Assembly: GCF_000003815.2 (NCBI RefSeq)
Contig: NC_049984.1
Span: 24,461,263-24,525,262, forward strand
Reading direction: 5' to 3'
DNA length: 64,000 nucleotides
Source: Branchiostoma floridae
Lineage: Eukaryota; Chordata; Leptocardii; Amphioxiformes; Branchiostomatidae
This document shows positions 32,101 through 44,097 of the stretch, piece after piece. Both the position numbers and the translations under genes were made by a program. Under the pieces are notes generated by a model. It saw only the letters and a list, made by a program, of their open reading frames with translations. It did no database searches and had not been told where the DNA came from. Positions within the stretch are counted from its first letter, which is position 1; every line of letters starts with the position of its first letter.

Positions 32101-35100
32101 CTTATTTGTAACTGAAGAAATTAGCAGGTAAAGTTTTGCAGCCGCGCGCTAGGTCGGAGGTACACAGTCGTGGGTTCTGAGTGGTGCGGTTGTACAATAG
32201 CAGCGAAAAAGTGCCTTTTGTGGGGATTGACTAATCATAGTTTGTAATTGCTCTAAAAAAAGTTCCTACGTATAGTTTACATTGGCAATTTTTTCCCACG
32301 ATATAGGGTAAATGTGCTCGACATAGAATGAAAAATCTGCTGAAATTTCACGTAGCTTCATTATGAACGCGCCCATTTAAAGCACGAATTAATACATAGA
32401 AGTCTATGGCAAGAAGAAACTCATCAATGAGACCTTAACCGTTTCCCTAAATTGTTTCTGTACATGTAGGCATTCAATGCCCAGCAGGCCATAGCAGAGG
32501 CAGCTAACTTTCCGAACATCAGACTTTTCACCGTGGAAAGGATGCAATCAGACAAACCTCTGTACGACTTGGACAAGATCCTACAGCACTGGTCTGTGGC
32601 TAGCTCTGGTAAGTAAACTTTCATTCAGATAATATTTCTTCACAAGAATGAGAAATTTCAGGGTGAAATTTCAGGGTAGGAAAGGATTAAATTTCTTTTC
32701 TGACCAGAACCTGAAGATTTTTTTCAGATTAATGCACAGAAGATTACAATAGACTTTTTGGGTGCCTTTCTATGCATTTTTCATGTTATGTACTGGTACG
32801 TAGATACTGTGCTAAACTTTAACTATACAGTAGTATGTTGTACAGCGTATAACCCGAAGAAAATAAATCTGTGGTCTAATGATGCCCCCTTGCAGACAGT
32901 GTTGGAGGTGCAGCCTGGAAGTACTTCTCTGCTGTGTGCTGGACCTATGGTAGAGATTTGTACAACCACCTGGGCTAAACTTTTACTTTAGAATGTTGTA
33001 GAGTAGAACCTGAAGAAAAATTGGCGTGGTCTAATGATGCCCCCTTGCAGACAGTGTTGGAGGTGCAGCTTGGAAGTACTTCTCTGCTGTGTGCTGGACC
33101 TATGGTAGAGATTTGTACAACCACCTGGGCTAAACTTTTACTTTAGAATGTTGTAGAGTAGAACCTGAAGAAAAATTGGCGTGGTCTAATGATGCCCCCT
33201 TGCAGACAGTGTTGGAGGTGCAGACTGGAAGTACTTCTCTGCTGTGTGCTGGTTCTATGGCAAAGATTTGTATAACCACCTGACCAAAACTTTTACTAAA
33301 ATGTTGTTGTGTAGAGCCTGGAAAGAGTGTGGTCTAATGATGCCCCCTTGCAGAAAGTGTTGGAGGTGCTGCCTGGAAGTACTTCTCTGCTGTGTGCTGG
33401 TTCTACAGTAGAGATTTGTACAACCACCTGGGCTAAACTTTTACTTCGAATATTGTAGTGTTGAACCAAGAATGAGTTTGGTCTAATGACGCCCCGTTGC
33501 AGAAAGTGTTGGAGGTGCAGCCTGGAAGTACTTCTCTGCTGTGTGCTGGTTCTACGGCAAAGATTTGTATAACCACCTGACCAAAACTTTTACTAAAATG
33601 TTGTTGTGTAGAGCCTGGAAAGAGTGTGGTCTAATGATGCCCCCTTGCAGAAAGTGTTGGAGGTGCTGCCTGGAAGTACTTCTCTGCTGTGTGCTGGTTC
33701 TACAGTAGAGATTTGTACAACCACCTGGGCTAAGCTTTTACTTTAGAATGTTGTAGAGTAGAACCTGAAGAAAAATTGGCGTGGTCTAATGATGCCCCCT
33801 TGCAGACAGTGTTGGAGGTGCAGCCTGGAAGTACTTCTCTGCCGTGTGCTGGTTCTATGGTAGAGAATTGTACAACCACCTGGGCTACCCCATCGGGCTG
33901 GTGGCCACTTCCTATAGCGGGACACCTATAGAGACATGGTCACCACCTCAGGTGTTGGAGGACTGCAATATAACACACAACTACAGGTCGGTATGATGGA
34001 CTTTTACATCGTTATCTTGAATCTGAATTGCTGTATATTAAGTAATCATGCCATTAAAGCCCTTGTCACACAGTCAACCTTATTTTTTGAGTGCCAGAAA
34101 GTCACAAAATCAAAATATTGCTAGAAGCTACAGGTATTTTTCACCTGAAAATCTACCCTATCACATTGGACAGATGAAGATAGGTACAAAAGGTGTGCTG
34201 GGTTCTTTAATGTGCGTGGGGTGTGGCTCTCCATTTAACTATCTAAGGGACGTCCCTAGCAGAATCTAGGTACTCACCTGAGTGAAGTGAGGAAAATAGT
34301 ATAAAGTGCCTTACCCAAGGGCACAAGATCGGTGACATTGGCAGGTTCCGAACCTGGGACCTCCTGTGCCTGAGCCCAACGCGCTGCCGATTGCGCCATG
34401 CGATACCCCCCACACATGACTGCTGCATTGTCTAAACCTGGTTTCCCTTTTTCTATGCTCTTGATAGGGAAGAGTCAGATGTGTTAGTAGATGCAGGGTT
34501 GGTAGGCTGGCCCAGCGAACACTCAGTCCTGTGGAACGCCATGATTCACCCACTGCTGAATATGACAATCAAGGGGGCCATCTGGTACCAAGGTAAGCTG
34601 TGCAGTTATCAGGCCATGTTGATTTGATTATATGGATGATATACACGAGCGCATCAATTTCCAAAGTAAAAAAGTTTTTAACCATACTATAAATTGTACA
34701 AAGCAGTTTCAAAATCACCACATATGTGCCGTGCATTGCAAAAACAAATATCGGAAAACGTATGCTAATATATCAAGGTCAAAGAAGTGGTTAATGATAC
34801 TGTATTTTGTGTGCTCAGTTATTTGATAAATCTTCCTGACCACGTAGATTTCATAATGAAGGCAACTTTGTTTGTCAACTATTTTTTATTCGCATGCTCA
34901 CATCAGTTTTTTGGATTCCCAGAGGATGTCACCCATATAATCAAATCAACATGGCCTTACACAAAAAAAATGACAAACTTTAAGATTTATGTGATCATAA
35001 TCAGGCAACATCACCATCATCATGCATCCGTAATTCACTGGTAAGGTACATGAAATATATAGTTTTTTCCAGTATGACCTGTCCTTCATGACATAAGGCC

Positions 35101-38100
35101 ATAGCAATTAAATTTTATGGATGACATCCGCATGCTCATTAATTTTGCCTGATTTAAAAAAAAAAAAATTTCTTCTTCAGGGATGTTGACCAAAATGGGT
35201 AAATAGGTTGTGTACCATATAATGCATAATTATGTAGAAATGACACTAGTGGACTACTAGCATTGACTGTAGTTACAGATTCTGAACTGAAGCTTGGTTA
35301 GTGATACCAGTCTACCACACTAGTGTCACTTTTACTACACTTTAAATGACAACAGGAATGAATAACTTATTGGTGTCTATTTTGAAAATCTTGTCCTCTT
35401 GGGTTTTTTTACCCAACTTGTATTTTCTTGCCCTATCTCATTATTTTTGCCGTCTGCAGAGGATCCATGAAATTTACTTGCTGTGGTCTATGAGTTGCTA
35501 GCCTTTCCTCTATGTGGCAAGTACATCTTTTTTAGTTGTAAAGTTTAATGACAGTTTAAAGAAGGAAGCCATAATAGTTACCGTGAAATTACCATGGCAA
35601 CAGGCGTCAATGCTACCTTTGGCAGCATGAAAACTTTGAGCATTAGTTTTGTCCGGGTGACAGAGCAATTAGGAAGAGAAAGGAATCGTGTTAGCAGATA
35701 GCTTTAATTGTTGCAAGATAAGTTTCACTATTTTTTTCAGTTGAAACATTTCAAGTTTCATGCCATCCCAGCTAGAGTTGAGTGTTTGTGGTCTCTTGTT
35801 CAAAATAATGTCCTGTCTCAGGAGAATCCAACACCCGCCACCCTGACACCTACTCCTGTTCCTTCCCCGGGATGATTGACAGCTGGAGGAAGGAGTGGTA
35901 CATGGGGACCGGGGGACAGACAGACAGACACTTCCCTTTTGGATTTGTGCAGGTGGGAGATTTGTCAAACATTGTATTTTAATTGCCATACTAAGTTACC
36001 CCAAGGCCCAAGGACATGCATTGTATATACATTGTAATGTCCTTGGTTACCCATATGATACTTCTGGTGACCTGTACATTGTATCTTTTTACCACATTTT
36101 TATTCTTTTAGACTATGCTAATGATTGTTTAAAACTTCCTTAATTCATAAGTTGCTCCAATTGGCATGCAGGCTGAATGTCATTATTCACATGCAGAATT
36201 ATTGCCATCATGAAGTTTCCTTGCTGTTTCAGTAGCAGGGTATATTTTCTACAGGGAGGGGGAGATTTTACATCCCTTCAGAAAGACAGGTGCTTCATTG
36301 TCTGTTCTGTTTGCGGGAATTGTATTTTTCTCTCCACACAAGAGACGGGGGACATGGAATGCTATCCATTTGTTACAATCTAGCTCCTTTGCAAACCAAT
36401 ATATTTCTGACACTTACAGATATCAACTGAGACACCGAATGTGATCAAATTGGGCTACCCTGCCATCAGATGGCACCAGACAGCAGACTACGGCTATGTC
36501 CCCAACCCAGCCATGCCTAACGTCTTCATGGCAGTGGCTGTGGACTTGGTGGACCCTGACTCACCTTTCGGCAGGTATTTCCAGCATTCATCTCAGGGTT
36601 TTGACAAGTTCACTTTTCACTATCGGGCAGCACATAAAAAAATTCACTTGCCCAAACCAATTTTTTCACTTGCGAAAAATTCAAATGCCACTATTATAAT
36701 GCATTTTCACTTCCAGCAATGGAATTCTTATCGTTTTCATGCTGACCATTGCAATGATGTCATGACTGTAAAAAATAACAAGACTTATCAAAATCTCACT
36801 CATTGAAAAAATCCTACTTTCACTTGCCCTGGACAATAAGGCTAATAGACTTGTCCAACCCTGCATCTTTTTACCATGTCCATTTTGAACGCAGCCAGTA
36901 CTAGTGTTCCTTACTTGTTGTGATAGCTGTTTCAGGATCTTTATTAACACAACAAAGGTACAGCAACTTTCGTAAGGTCTGCTACAGCTATTATGTGAAA
37001 AGAAGTGTATAGAATGAACTATCTACATGAATGTATTAGTTAAGTATCAGCATGTTGAGTCTACAGTATCATTTACACCATTGGTTCTAAAGTCTAAACA
37101 TTCTGTGATATATTTACTAATTTGTACACTGTAAGGGTTTAATCACCTCCTCGGTATCTAGCAAACAGAACGTATCAAATTCTTTGGAGCTTACAGAAAG
37201 AAATGTGAACAGCTTTGAGCATTTGTCTTCATATCGTGAACAATTCATGATTAATTGATGCTCATTCTCAATCTCATTGTTGTAGCAGTAGTAACGGGGG
37301 CTGCCCTAAGATGCCCCCTGCCCTAAGATGCCCAGATTTTTTGCTGAGCTTATTATGCATAAGTACACCATGTTTGTTGCCACTGACTATGATGATTAGA
37401 AAGGTAAATAAACCAAGTCCAAACAAACAGCTTTTTTTTTCTATTAAAAAAATACTTACACGTATTCACTTCCCTTTTTTTTAAAGACAATTTTCACAAT
37501 AATGTTGGTAGCGCCGAATCACTGTGGTCACCTGTTACTAGGTATTGGTGGCTCGTGTCCATAAATAAACAACCAGTAAAAAACAGCCACACAACTGTCA
37601 TACACATAAGAAATAAAGCTTCACAAAACACTACAAATATTGGTCTTCAAATGTTTGTTGAGTAAAAGACCGGCCATAGAAAAAACAATATAAGCGTCAC
37701 CACCGTTGTTTTCCCCAGGGAGTGTGGCCCTGCAGGTGGCAGACGAGCGAACGACCAAAAGATTTGTTACTTACTCTAACAAATAATTCGTACCATCTAT
37801 AAAAATGAAACTTCACAGAGTGATGTCGAATATGTTTCCCAATATGTACACAGAGTTTTTTTGTGATTTTTGGCGTTGTCGTTTTTCGTAATGATTTTGT
37901 TAGTCAGGCCGCCGCATTCAGTGCATTTGGCCCATTTCCCATGAAAACACGACCTGGATTGTGAAAGATTTAGCCCATCTCGAGGGAGACCAGAAGCACA
38001 CACAATCACAATTCTACTGTCAAAAGAAAGCTAATATATCATAAAATTAGAATTTTTATTTATGTTTGTCTAAATTGGTCACCAGCTTCCGAAGAGAGCA

Positions 38101-40776
38101 AATTCCAAAAGCGGGGCATGTTAGGGCGCACTGTCTAACGCAGCTCAAAATCAGAATTTATATTCACGATAACGTCCTCGGTGTTTGCCAGTTGTAACGC
38201 AGAGGGTGAAGGGTTCATGTGCCTTCCTTATTCAAGTATGGTCTCTAGATGAATGTGTTAAAAATTCATTGATCAAAACTTGACCACTCTTTGGCAACTA
38301 GTGATGGAGCGCCGTGAGTGGGGCATCTTAGGGCGGCCCCCGTTAGTAGTTAAAAAGTTAGTTTAACCCTTTCCGCACCAAGATGGCGCATAAGGCGGTG
38401 CCTATCTCTGTTTCATTAGCCCTGGACCACACACAACGCAATCACTACAGCAGGGGGCTAGTCTGTATCTGTATCTGTATCTATATAGCCGGTATAACCG
38501 CCGTTCGGCGTAACACTCCAGCTTCGCAGGCATGCAGCGTGGCAGCAGCTAGTTATATTACACCGAACAACCCACTGGTAGTGGTGTGTGTTCAACTTCC
38601 ATACTCTTTCCCGAATGCTGAGTGCTAAGCAGAGAAAGCAGCATGTACCATTTTTAAAGTCTTTGGTATGACTCAGCCGGGACGAACTCATGACTTTCCG
38701 AATGCAAGGCGAACACTCTACCCACTAAGTCATTGCACCGGCTTCTCATTTTCACCTGAGTATAGTGAGGAAAGCCATGTAAAGTGCCTTTCCCAAGCCA
38801 AGGGCACAAGATCGGTGACACGCAGTCGGATTCGAACCCGCAACCTCTCGGTCACGAGACACAAATGCCGCCGCTGCGATCTCACAGGAGTAGTAGTAGT
38901 ACTATAGTAGAATGGTCAAACCAAATGGTCGCAGCTCTTTATAGGAGGATTGACAAGGCATCAGCTTATCCTCTATCCTTACATGTAGAATCAAAAGACC
39001 TATAACCATTGGTGATCCCATTAAGTCCATGTGATGTCCATTCAGCACCAAGGACAGAGGATAATTTAACTTGTTCAAATTTTGGCATTGCCCTAGGAGC
39101 TAGCCTGATAGTCTTCAGGCACATAACACACCAATTTTGTACAGTTGCATGTACAAGCTACATAAAACCAGATAGATAACATTGATCAACTCACACTTGT
39201 TATTCATAACACGATTGAAAAATTGAGCCATAGATCGCTGATAAATGGAATAGATTTTGATATCTATTCCAATATAGTGGACGAAAACTTTGAGACTTTG
39301 AATCTGTTACCTGATCTGTTAATATGTGTTTTGCCTTGCAGCATCCATCCTCGCTACAAAGAAGACGTTGCAAGCCGATTGGTCCTTGGTGCTCGAGCTG
39401 TTGCGTATAACGAGACCGATGTGGTGTTCCAAGGCCCACATCCTGTCAGTGTAGATGTGGATCCCGAGAGGAAGACTGTACGTAGGGATTACCCCAAGTC
39501 GCAGAACATCACTGTTAAATCTAACGATGGCTTTGAGGTAGGAAAAAGGGGTCGGCTCTTTTGCTAGCCTTCGATTTTTCTCGTATAACAAGGTTCTCAC
39601 AACTTGGGATGCGGACACTGCTGGGGTCATGGACACTACTGGGGTCATGGACACTTCTTGGGGTATGGACACTTCTGTATGGGGGTACAGACACTACTGG
39701 GGGTACGGACACAATTGGGGGTACGGACACTACTGGGGGTATGGACACTACTGGGGGTAAGGACACTACTGGGGGTAAGGACACTACTGGGGGTACGGAC
39801 ACTGCTGGGGGTTCGGACACTACAGGGGGTACGGACACTACTGGGGGTTACGGACACTACAGGGGGTACGGACGCTAATGGGGGTTCGGACACTACTGGG
39901 GGTACAGAAACTACTGGGGGTACGGACACTCCTGGGGGTTCGGACACTACTGGGGGTACAGAAACTACTGGGGCTACGGACAATACATGGGGATACGGAT
40001 ACTACAGGGGGTATGGATAATACTGGGGGTTACTGATACTACTGAGGGTACAGACACTACAGGGCTTTGCAGTTACAGACACTATGGGGTTACCCTTCAG
40101 GTAATGGGGCTACGGGTACTACAGAGGGTAAGGGTACTGCATGCACGCAGGAGGTACATGTAACTATTGTGTAAGCAAATGTGTCCAAAATCAGGAGAGG
40201 TGACACTGTAAATCTTTTATTTGAAATGCATCTTGCTATAGAGACTGTCATTATGCTACATAGACAATAGTTACATAGAATTGCAAATCTAACTATCATC
40301 AAAACTGTTACTTCCATCGTCCAGTGCATGTGTGCTGCTCCCCTGTAATGTCTTTTATGTCTGATAAATGTCTATTTCTACCACCTCTGAAGTCTACTTT
40401 CTGTCACTTGCACAAGTCTGACCATTGCAATGACACCTTCTTCCCACCCGCTTCCTGCCACTCTTAAATGACAGTGTATTCACATAATCTGCTCCATTTG
40501 CAACATTCCCCTCAGGTGTGCTGCTCCCGAAACTTGTCCCAGTGTGACATGACTTCGCAGGAGTGGTCCCCAGTCCCCATCGTGGCCAGCACCTCCTATT
40601 CCATCACCCTGCAGCTTAGCCAGGACTGCTGGGAAGACGTCACATACATCCGCTACCTGTGGAAGCAGTGGCCTTGCGACTTTAAGCAGTGCGCCGTGTA
40701 TTCCGCAGAAAGCGGCTTACCAGAGGCGCCATTCTTTGGTTGCATACTGGAGCCAGACAAGAAGCCTCCTTGCTAG
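29151..40776 (+). CDS. SIAE: Sialate O-acetylesterase, type II membrane-anchored form (SIAE copy 2), complete
   Basis: Ten exons: 29151-29370, 29664-29816, 30635-30816, 32470-32608, 33806-33986, 34468-34592, 35822-35952, 36420-36574, 39342-39537, 40516-40776. Summed length is 1743 nt, 580 residues plus stop, with every junction in phase and GT-AG. Residues 1-40 are cytosolic-like and acidic; about 45-62 are a hydrophobic anchor (AVAVAILVLVIVLVAVVVVS), then NATT-type glycosylation sites. There is no cleavable signal. The esterase domain starts with TFNWASYYGNHMVLQQ. The nucleophile is Ser177 in CSGQSNM and the histidine is His431 in SIHPR; the 254-residue gap fits human SIAE (127/377). The last exon is Cys-rich and ends KKPPC. 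Predicted topology puts the esterase in the Golgi lumen or outside the cell. Confidence 0.92.
30833..31128. mobile_element. MITE with about 50-bp terminal inverted repeats in SIAE copy 2 intron 3
   Basis: The left end ttcaacaaagtcttcttcg...cttttgattcttccgtaaac is the complement of the right end gtttacggaagaattaaaag...gaagactttgttgaa. It begins 16 bases after the exon 3 donor. It carries no gene. Confidence 0.8.
31225..31390. mobile_element. MITE, 'atgtcaaaggtgaaggcc' family, copy 2
   Basis: gttgtgggtaatatgtcaaaggtg at the left and cacacctttgacaatatctg at the right are inverted. It relates to 28167-28312 and 41815-41951. Confidence 0.6.
32870..33805 (+). repeat. Decoy exon-5 array, SIAE copy 2 (six decoys)
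   Basis: Seven acceptors of the form ccccttgcag end at 32895, 33050, 33205, 33353, 33502, 33650 and 33805; only the last opens the real exon 5. Spacings are 155, 155, 148, 149, 148 and 155. Each decoy copies the first 80-odd bases of the exon (SVGGAAWKYFSAVCW...YNHLG or a variant) and then joins intron sequence, giving an in-frame TAA in the best-preserved units. The unit is about 84 bases of exon plus 66-70 of upstream intron. Two decoys are nearly identical, so copying is recent or homogenised. Confidence 0.9.
34261..34425 (-). mobile_element. tRNA-derived SINE, copy in SIAE copy 2 intron 5
   Basis: The minus strand reads CGCATGGCGCAATCGG (A-box-like) and then CAGGTTCGGAACC (B-box-like), followed by a body (accgatcttgtgccc, ggcactttata) shared with 38750-38885 and the SINE at 51.5-52.06 kb. 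Confidence 0.65.
34610..34957. mobile_element. MITE, aggccatgttgatttgat family
   Basis: The left end aggccatgttgatttgatta and right end taatcaaatcaacatggcct are inverted. It is about 348 bp, inserted 17 bases after the exon 6 donor of SIAE copy 2. Part of its interior (gaccacgtagatttcataatg) recurs at 62360. Confidence 0.75.
37292..38345. mobile_element. 1.05-kb DNA transposon with taacgggggc termini
   Basis: The left end taacgggggctgccctaaga and right end tcttagggcggcccccgtta are inverted over about 28 bp, flanked by GTAG on both sides (a likely 4-bp target duplication). A minus-strand frame inside (38009-37797) has CTECGG...KKTLCTYW...SLCEV, loosely like the terminal zinc ribbon of some transposases. 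A solitary related end lies at 27364-27392. It is in intron 8 of SIAE copy 2. Confidence 0.6.
38665..38890 (-). mobile_element. Composite tRNA-derived SINE
   Basis: Two tRNA-like blocks face the same way on the minus strand: one with GCGGGTTCGAATCCG (38825-38845) and one with GACTTAGTGGGTAGAG and GAGTTCGTCCCGG (38675-38745). The shared SINE body lies between them. Confidence 0.6.
39608..40085 (+). repeat. 18-bp minisatellite in SIAE copy 2 intron 9
   Basis: About 25 units of ggtacggacactactggg. Because the unit is 18 bases, all units keep one frame and several frames stay open on both strands. This produces long false ORFs rich in GTDTTG, LGVRTL or VSVPPV. Confidence 0.95.
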
Positions 40777-41613
40777 AATGACCAAATTTGTAATTTATTT
40801 ACTGTTAAGATTAAGTATCTCCAAATACAGTGGAAGGTATGGCGGAACAGGTGTTTTTTGTTAGAAAAAGGCCACCATTCCGAAAATGTTACCTCCATGA
40901 AACATGAGGTGTTGTGATGCATCTTTTTTCCACCCTTGTATGTTCCCAGACGTATTTCTTACCTGCTAGGCACGTTGAGGTACTGATACAAAGTTAGGCC
41001 AAAGGTCCCAGAAAATACTATCAAAGGTTGTCTCATTTCCTGTTACATGTATGTGCTTGTCTGTTGCCTTATGGGAGACTGTGAAAAAATGCATAGCAAG
41101 AATCAGTAATAAATTTACAATAATGACAAAGTATTGTGATCATACAATTTTTTTTTCATGGAGGTTTTCTGTGTTCCTTGTTTATTAGTCTTGACATATT
41201 ACATGTTGACGTGCCTACATTGCTGTTTGGTGATGGCTTATATGGTTGACTATGCAATTGGAGCTGAATTTTTTAAGTCTTGTTGAGAAGTACTATCGCA
41301 AAATGTTATTATTGTGTCCCAACAGCAACTTGTTATGTTATGACTTTGTCATTGTAAGATGTTTGGCATTGTGGGAAAGTGTTTTCAATTAGGGTAATGT
41401 TGATTTTATGTGTCTCAAATTTTGTATACCTTTCTATGACTGCAAACAACTATACACAGTGTGTGAGATAATTATCCAGGATATGCAAAAGTCATAAAGT
41501 AAAACTTAATGCAATATTTTTGTTTCATGTAATGATACACTGGTATTAAAGCTTCTCGTGTTTTGTGGTAATTGCTGAAATAAAAAGTTTTGAAAACTGA
41601 AAAACTGAAAGTC

Positions 41614-41619
41614 AATAAA
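41614..41619 (+). promoter_or_regulatory. Poly(A) signal of SIAE copy 2
   Basis: AATAAA about 840 bases after the stop; another A-rich candidate lies at about 41578. Confidence 0.45.
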
Positions 41620-41814
41620 GAAATTGTCCCATTTTTAAATACTATGGGAATGGTTATGCGTTAAGTGTAGTGTTTTAGGGTGCACTTAGTTTTTGTTTTA
41701 TAAGCGTCGATTTTAAGTTTCTGAAAGTTTAGATGTTTTAGAACATCATTTAGCAATCCACATACTGACCTGATGGATTGATAGCACACTTTCCAGTAGG
41801 CATGAGCGTCGGCG

Positions 41815-41951
41815 GGAATTGTGGGTAGTATGTCAAAGGTGAAGGCCCCTGAGACACAAAGAAACCATTGTTATGCAAATCGAGACAATGGTCGAGACGA
41901 GAATTGTTTACAATGTAGGGGCCTTCACCTTTGACATATTGCCACAATTCC
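41815..41951. mobile_element. MITE, 'atgtcaaaggtgaaggcc' family, copy 3 (best preserved)
   Basis: The 137-bp element has about 36-bp inverted ends: ggaattgtgg.tagtatgtcaaaggtgaaggcccct against its complement. It lies downstream of SIAE copy 2. Confidence 0.85.
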
Positions 41952-42468
41952 TATCGTGAACAAGACATGTTAATGGGATATACTGCATGGAAACAAGGAC
42001 AGAACACACCAGTGGGGTGCCAGACTGCAATTCTATCGCTTCCTGCCAGGGGACGCTGCCGCACGAGGTGACGAACCGGTTTTTCAACCAGTTGAGTTGG
42101 CCCTGAACCGAGTGTATTCAACTTCTGTTAATGCATACTTTGGAGGTGAACTGGTGCTAAATTGGAGCTGAACTTTGAAGAACCTAGCACGAATATAATG
42201 GTATGGTGTATATCATTATTAGATAAGCATACGTCGTTGGCTGTCTAGTGTTACGTAATTAGAACAAGGTCGAGTATAAACCACCTGCGGCATACAACCG
42301 ATTCTCGTCACATAAGATATGAAAAGAAGTCCCGTCCATTTTTACCTAGATCGCAGAACACAGTATTTATAAAAGTAGGTCGGGCACAAAATTGTACATC
42401 GCAGTTCTTGAAAAGCTATAGAAATTTTTCTGTGCACGTCAGATAGTCAGAAACTGTGGTGGATATTT

Positions 42469-42653
42469 AATCTCCAAGCAGATCCTACAATGGCATAAGA
42501 TAGTACACACTGTACCAAACTGCATGGCCAAGGAGTGTAGTCAGCCAAAATGTGTCAATTTGCCTTGTAGCGAAACACACTCCTAAGCCGGCTTCACTCC
42601 TCTGACAGCTTTTGATACTGTCTTATGCTACCGTACGATCTGTTTGGCGATTA
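42469..42653. mobile_element. MITE, aatctccaagcagatc family, copy 1
   Basis: The left end aatctccaagcagatcctac and right end gtacgatctgtttggcgatt are inverted. The sub-terminal parts (cataagatagta / atactgtcttatgct) also pair. Relatives are at 59173-59433, 61960-62037 and 63688-63821. Confidence 0.75.
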
Positions 42654-43577
42654 AGTATTTTTAGTGGATAGTACGGTTACGATGTTTGTTTGGCTGGGTA
42701 GAATTTCGCGCACGAATCCTGTTCCCGCTACTTCCGTGTGTCGGCTGCAGTATGGTGACCTCCGCTGGGGGTCATTTCCAAGTGTTTTTTTTTTTTCTGG
42801 GAAAACGAGCAGGCAAACTTAAGTTCATTTTAACATATTTTGCGATTCTACGCTGACCTCCAACATATTCAATTCTTGTTAATTACTTTTGCAGCCTGCT
42901 ATAAATTTTGAGGCGTCGAACGTCCTCACTTCGGGGTCCTTAACCATGTAAACCTCATAGGCCCAAAACTGTGTTCAGGAACCACTTGTCCTTATTAACC
43001 ATTTTCCTCAGTCCTTTGAGCGGTTGCTGAATCCAGATTTTGACCGATTAGTAGATTACGCACAAATGATCTTCTACCAGTGTATTAGGAGTAGTTCTTG
43101 ATCAAATAACCTTACAAAAATAGAATACCTATAGAACAGTACAGGTAATCAGTGTGTTTCAGTATTTTCCCATATGGCATTCCGTGCATTTTTGTATAAT
43201 AGCTAAACCTTTCAATTCATAACTAAGACTATTACCATTCTGCAATATCATATACTACACAACCTAAATGCTGCGATATATATATTGATGTTGTTGTTGT
43301 ATTTGTCTCTGTGACCTTTTTGTCCTGTATATTCTTTTGTTGACTAAAACATTACAGGTCTGTCTCTAGGATCCGGCATCGTCCTGGTACGGAAATTTGC
43401 CTGTTTGGGACGGACAAAAATTTCACCCCAACCGTCCGAAATATCTGAACTACAGTACATGAAATTGATGAAATGTGTTTTTGTAAGTTTGAAATGACAG
43501 ATTTCACAAGGAAAACAATATCAGATCCCAGACAACGCCAGTGAGACCGAAAAAAAGCTGGGGACAACCGTGGTGTT

Positions 43578-43865
43578 GGATATCGGAGAATTCTTGTACA
43601 CAACCTGGACTTACTTACTTTACTTACGTTTCAGTGTCTATCAGACACCTTCGTCAGAGCTTCTGACTGGAGTTCTGCTTCTCGCCGCTATATGTAGCCG
43701 ATGTAGGTGGCGCTTTTGCTACGAGAACACAATCAATCTCAAACGTGGCTTAGTTTGTATCCAGTCAGAACTCCAGTAAGAAGCTCTGACGAAGGTGTCT
43801 GAAAGACACCGAAAAGTAAGCACAGTACGTAAACCCTGGTTGTGTACAAGAATTCTCCTATATCC
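43578..43865. mobile_element. MITE with ggatatcggagaattcttgt termini
   Basis: 288 bp with inverted ends extending through gtacacaacc and, further in, cagacaccttcgtcagagct / agctctgacgaaggtgtctg. A diverged copy is at 50059-50335. Confidence 0.8.
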
Positions 43866-44097
43866 TATATTTTACCAACCTGATGAAATTATTTTCGGAA
43901 CCCTGGTTTAGTCAATTTGATGACGTTTGGTGTCTACAATGTATGTTTGGGTTGAATGCATTATATAATTCACATCAACAATGTATTTTGTAGGAAATTT
44001 AGGTGGAGCCAGAGAAAACATGGAGCCATCGCGAGCTGTCACTTCATTAGTGAACAAGTTGAAGTGACATGAACAGCCCTTCAAGACTCTTTACGAG

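Larger units (their letters stand above)
40777..44097. other. Spacer between SIAE copies 2 and 3
   Basis: It holds the 3'UTR of copy 2, the MITE at 41.8 kb, another MITE at 42.5 kb and one at 43.6-43.9 kb. I find no further gene. Confidence 0.5.

Noticed and set aside
34330-34425. tRNA gene on the minus strand
   Set aside because: A and B boxes are present but the cloverleaf does not close and a SINE body follows; the same body occurs at 38.7 and 52 kb.
39319-40020. Overlapping frames of more than 100 codons rich in GTDTTG or VSVPPV
   Set aside because: They are translations of the 18-bp minisatellite.
39608-40085. CRISPR-like array
   Set aside because: The units are contiguous with no spacers and the host is a eukaryote.
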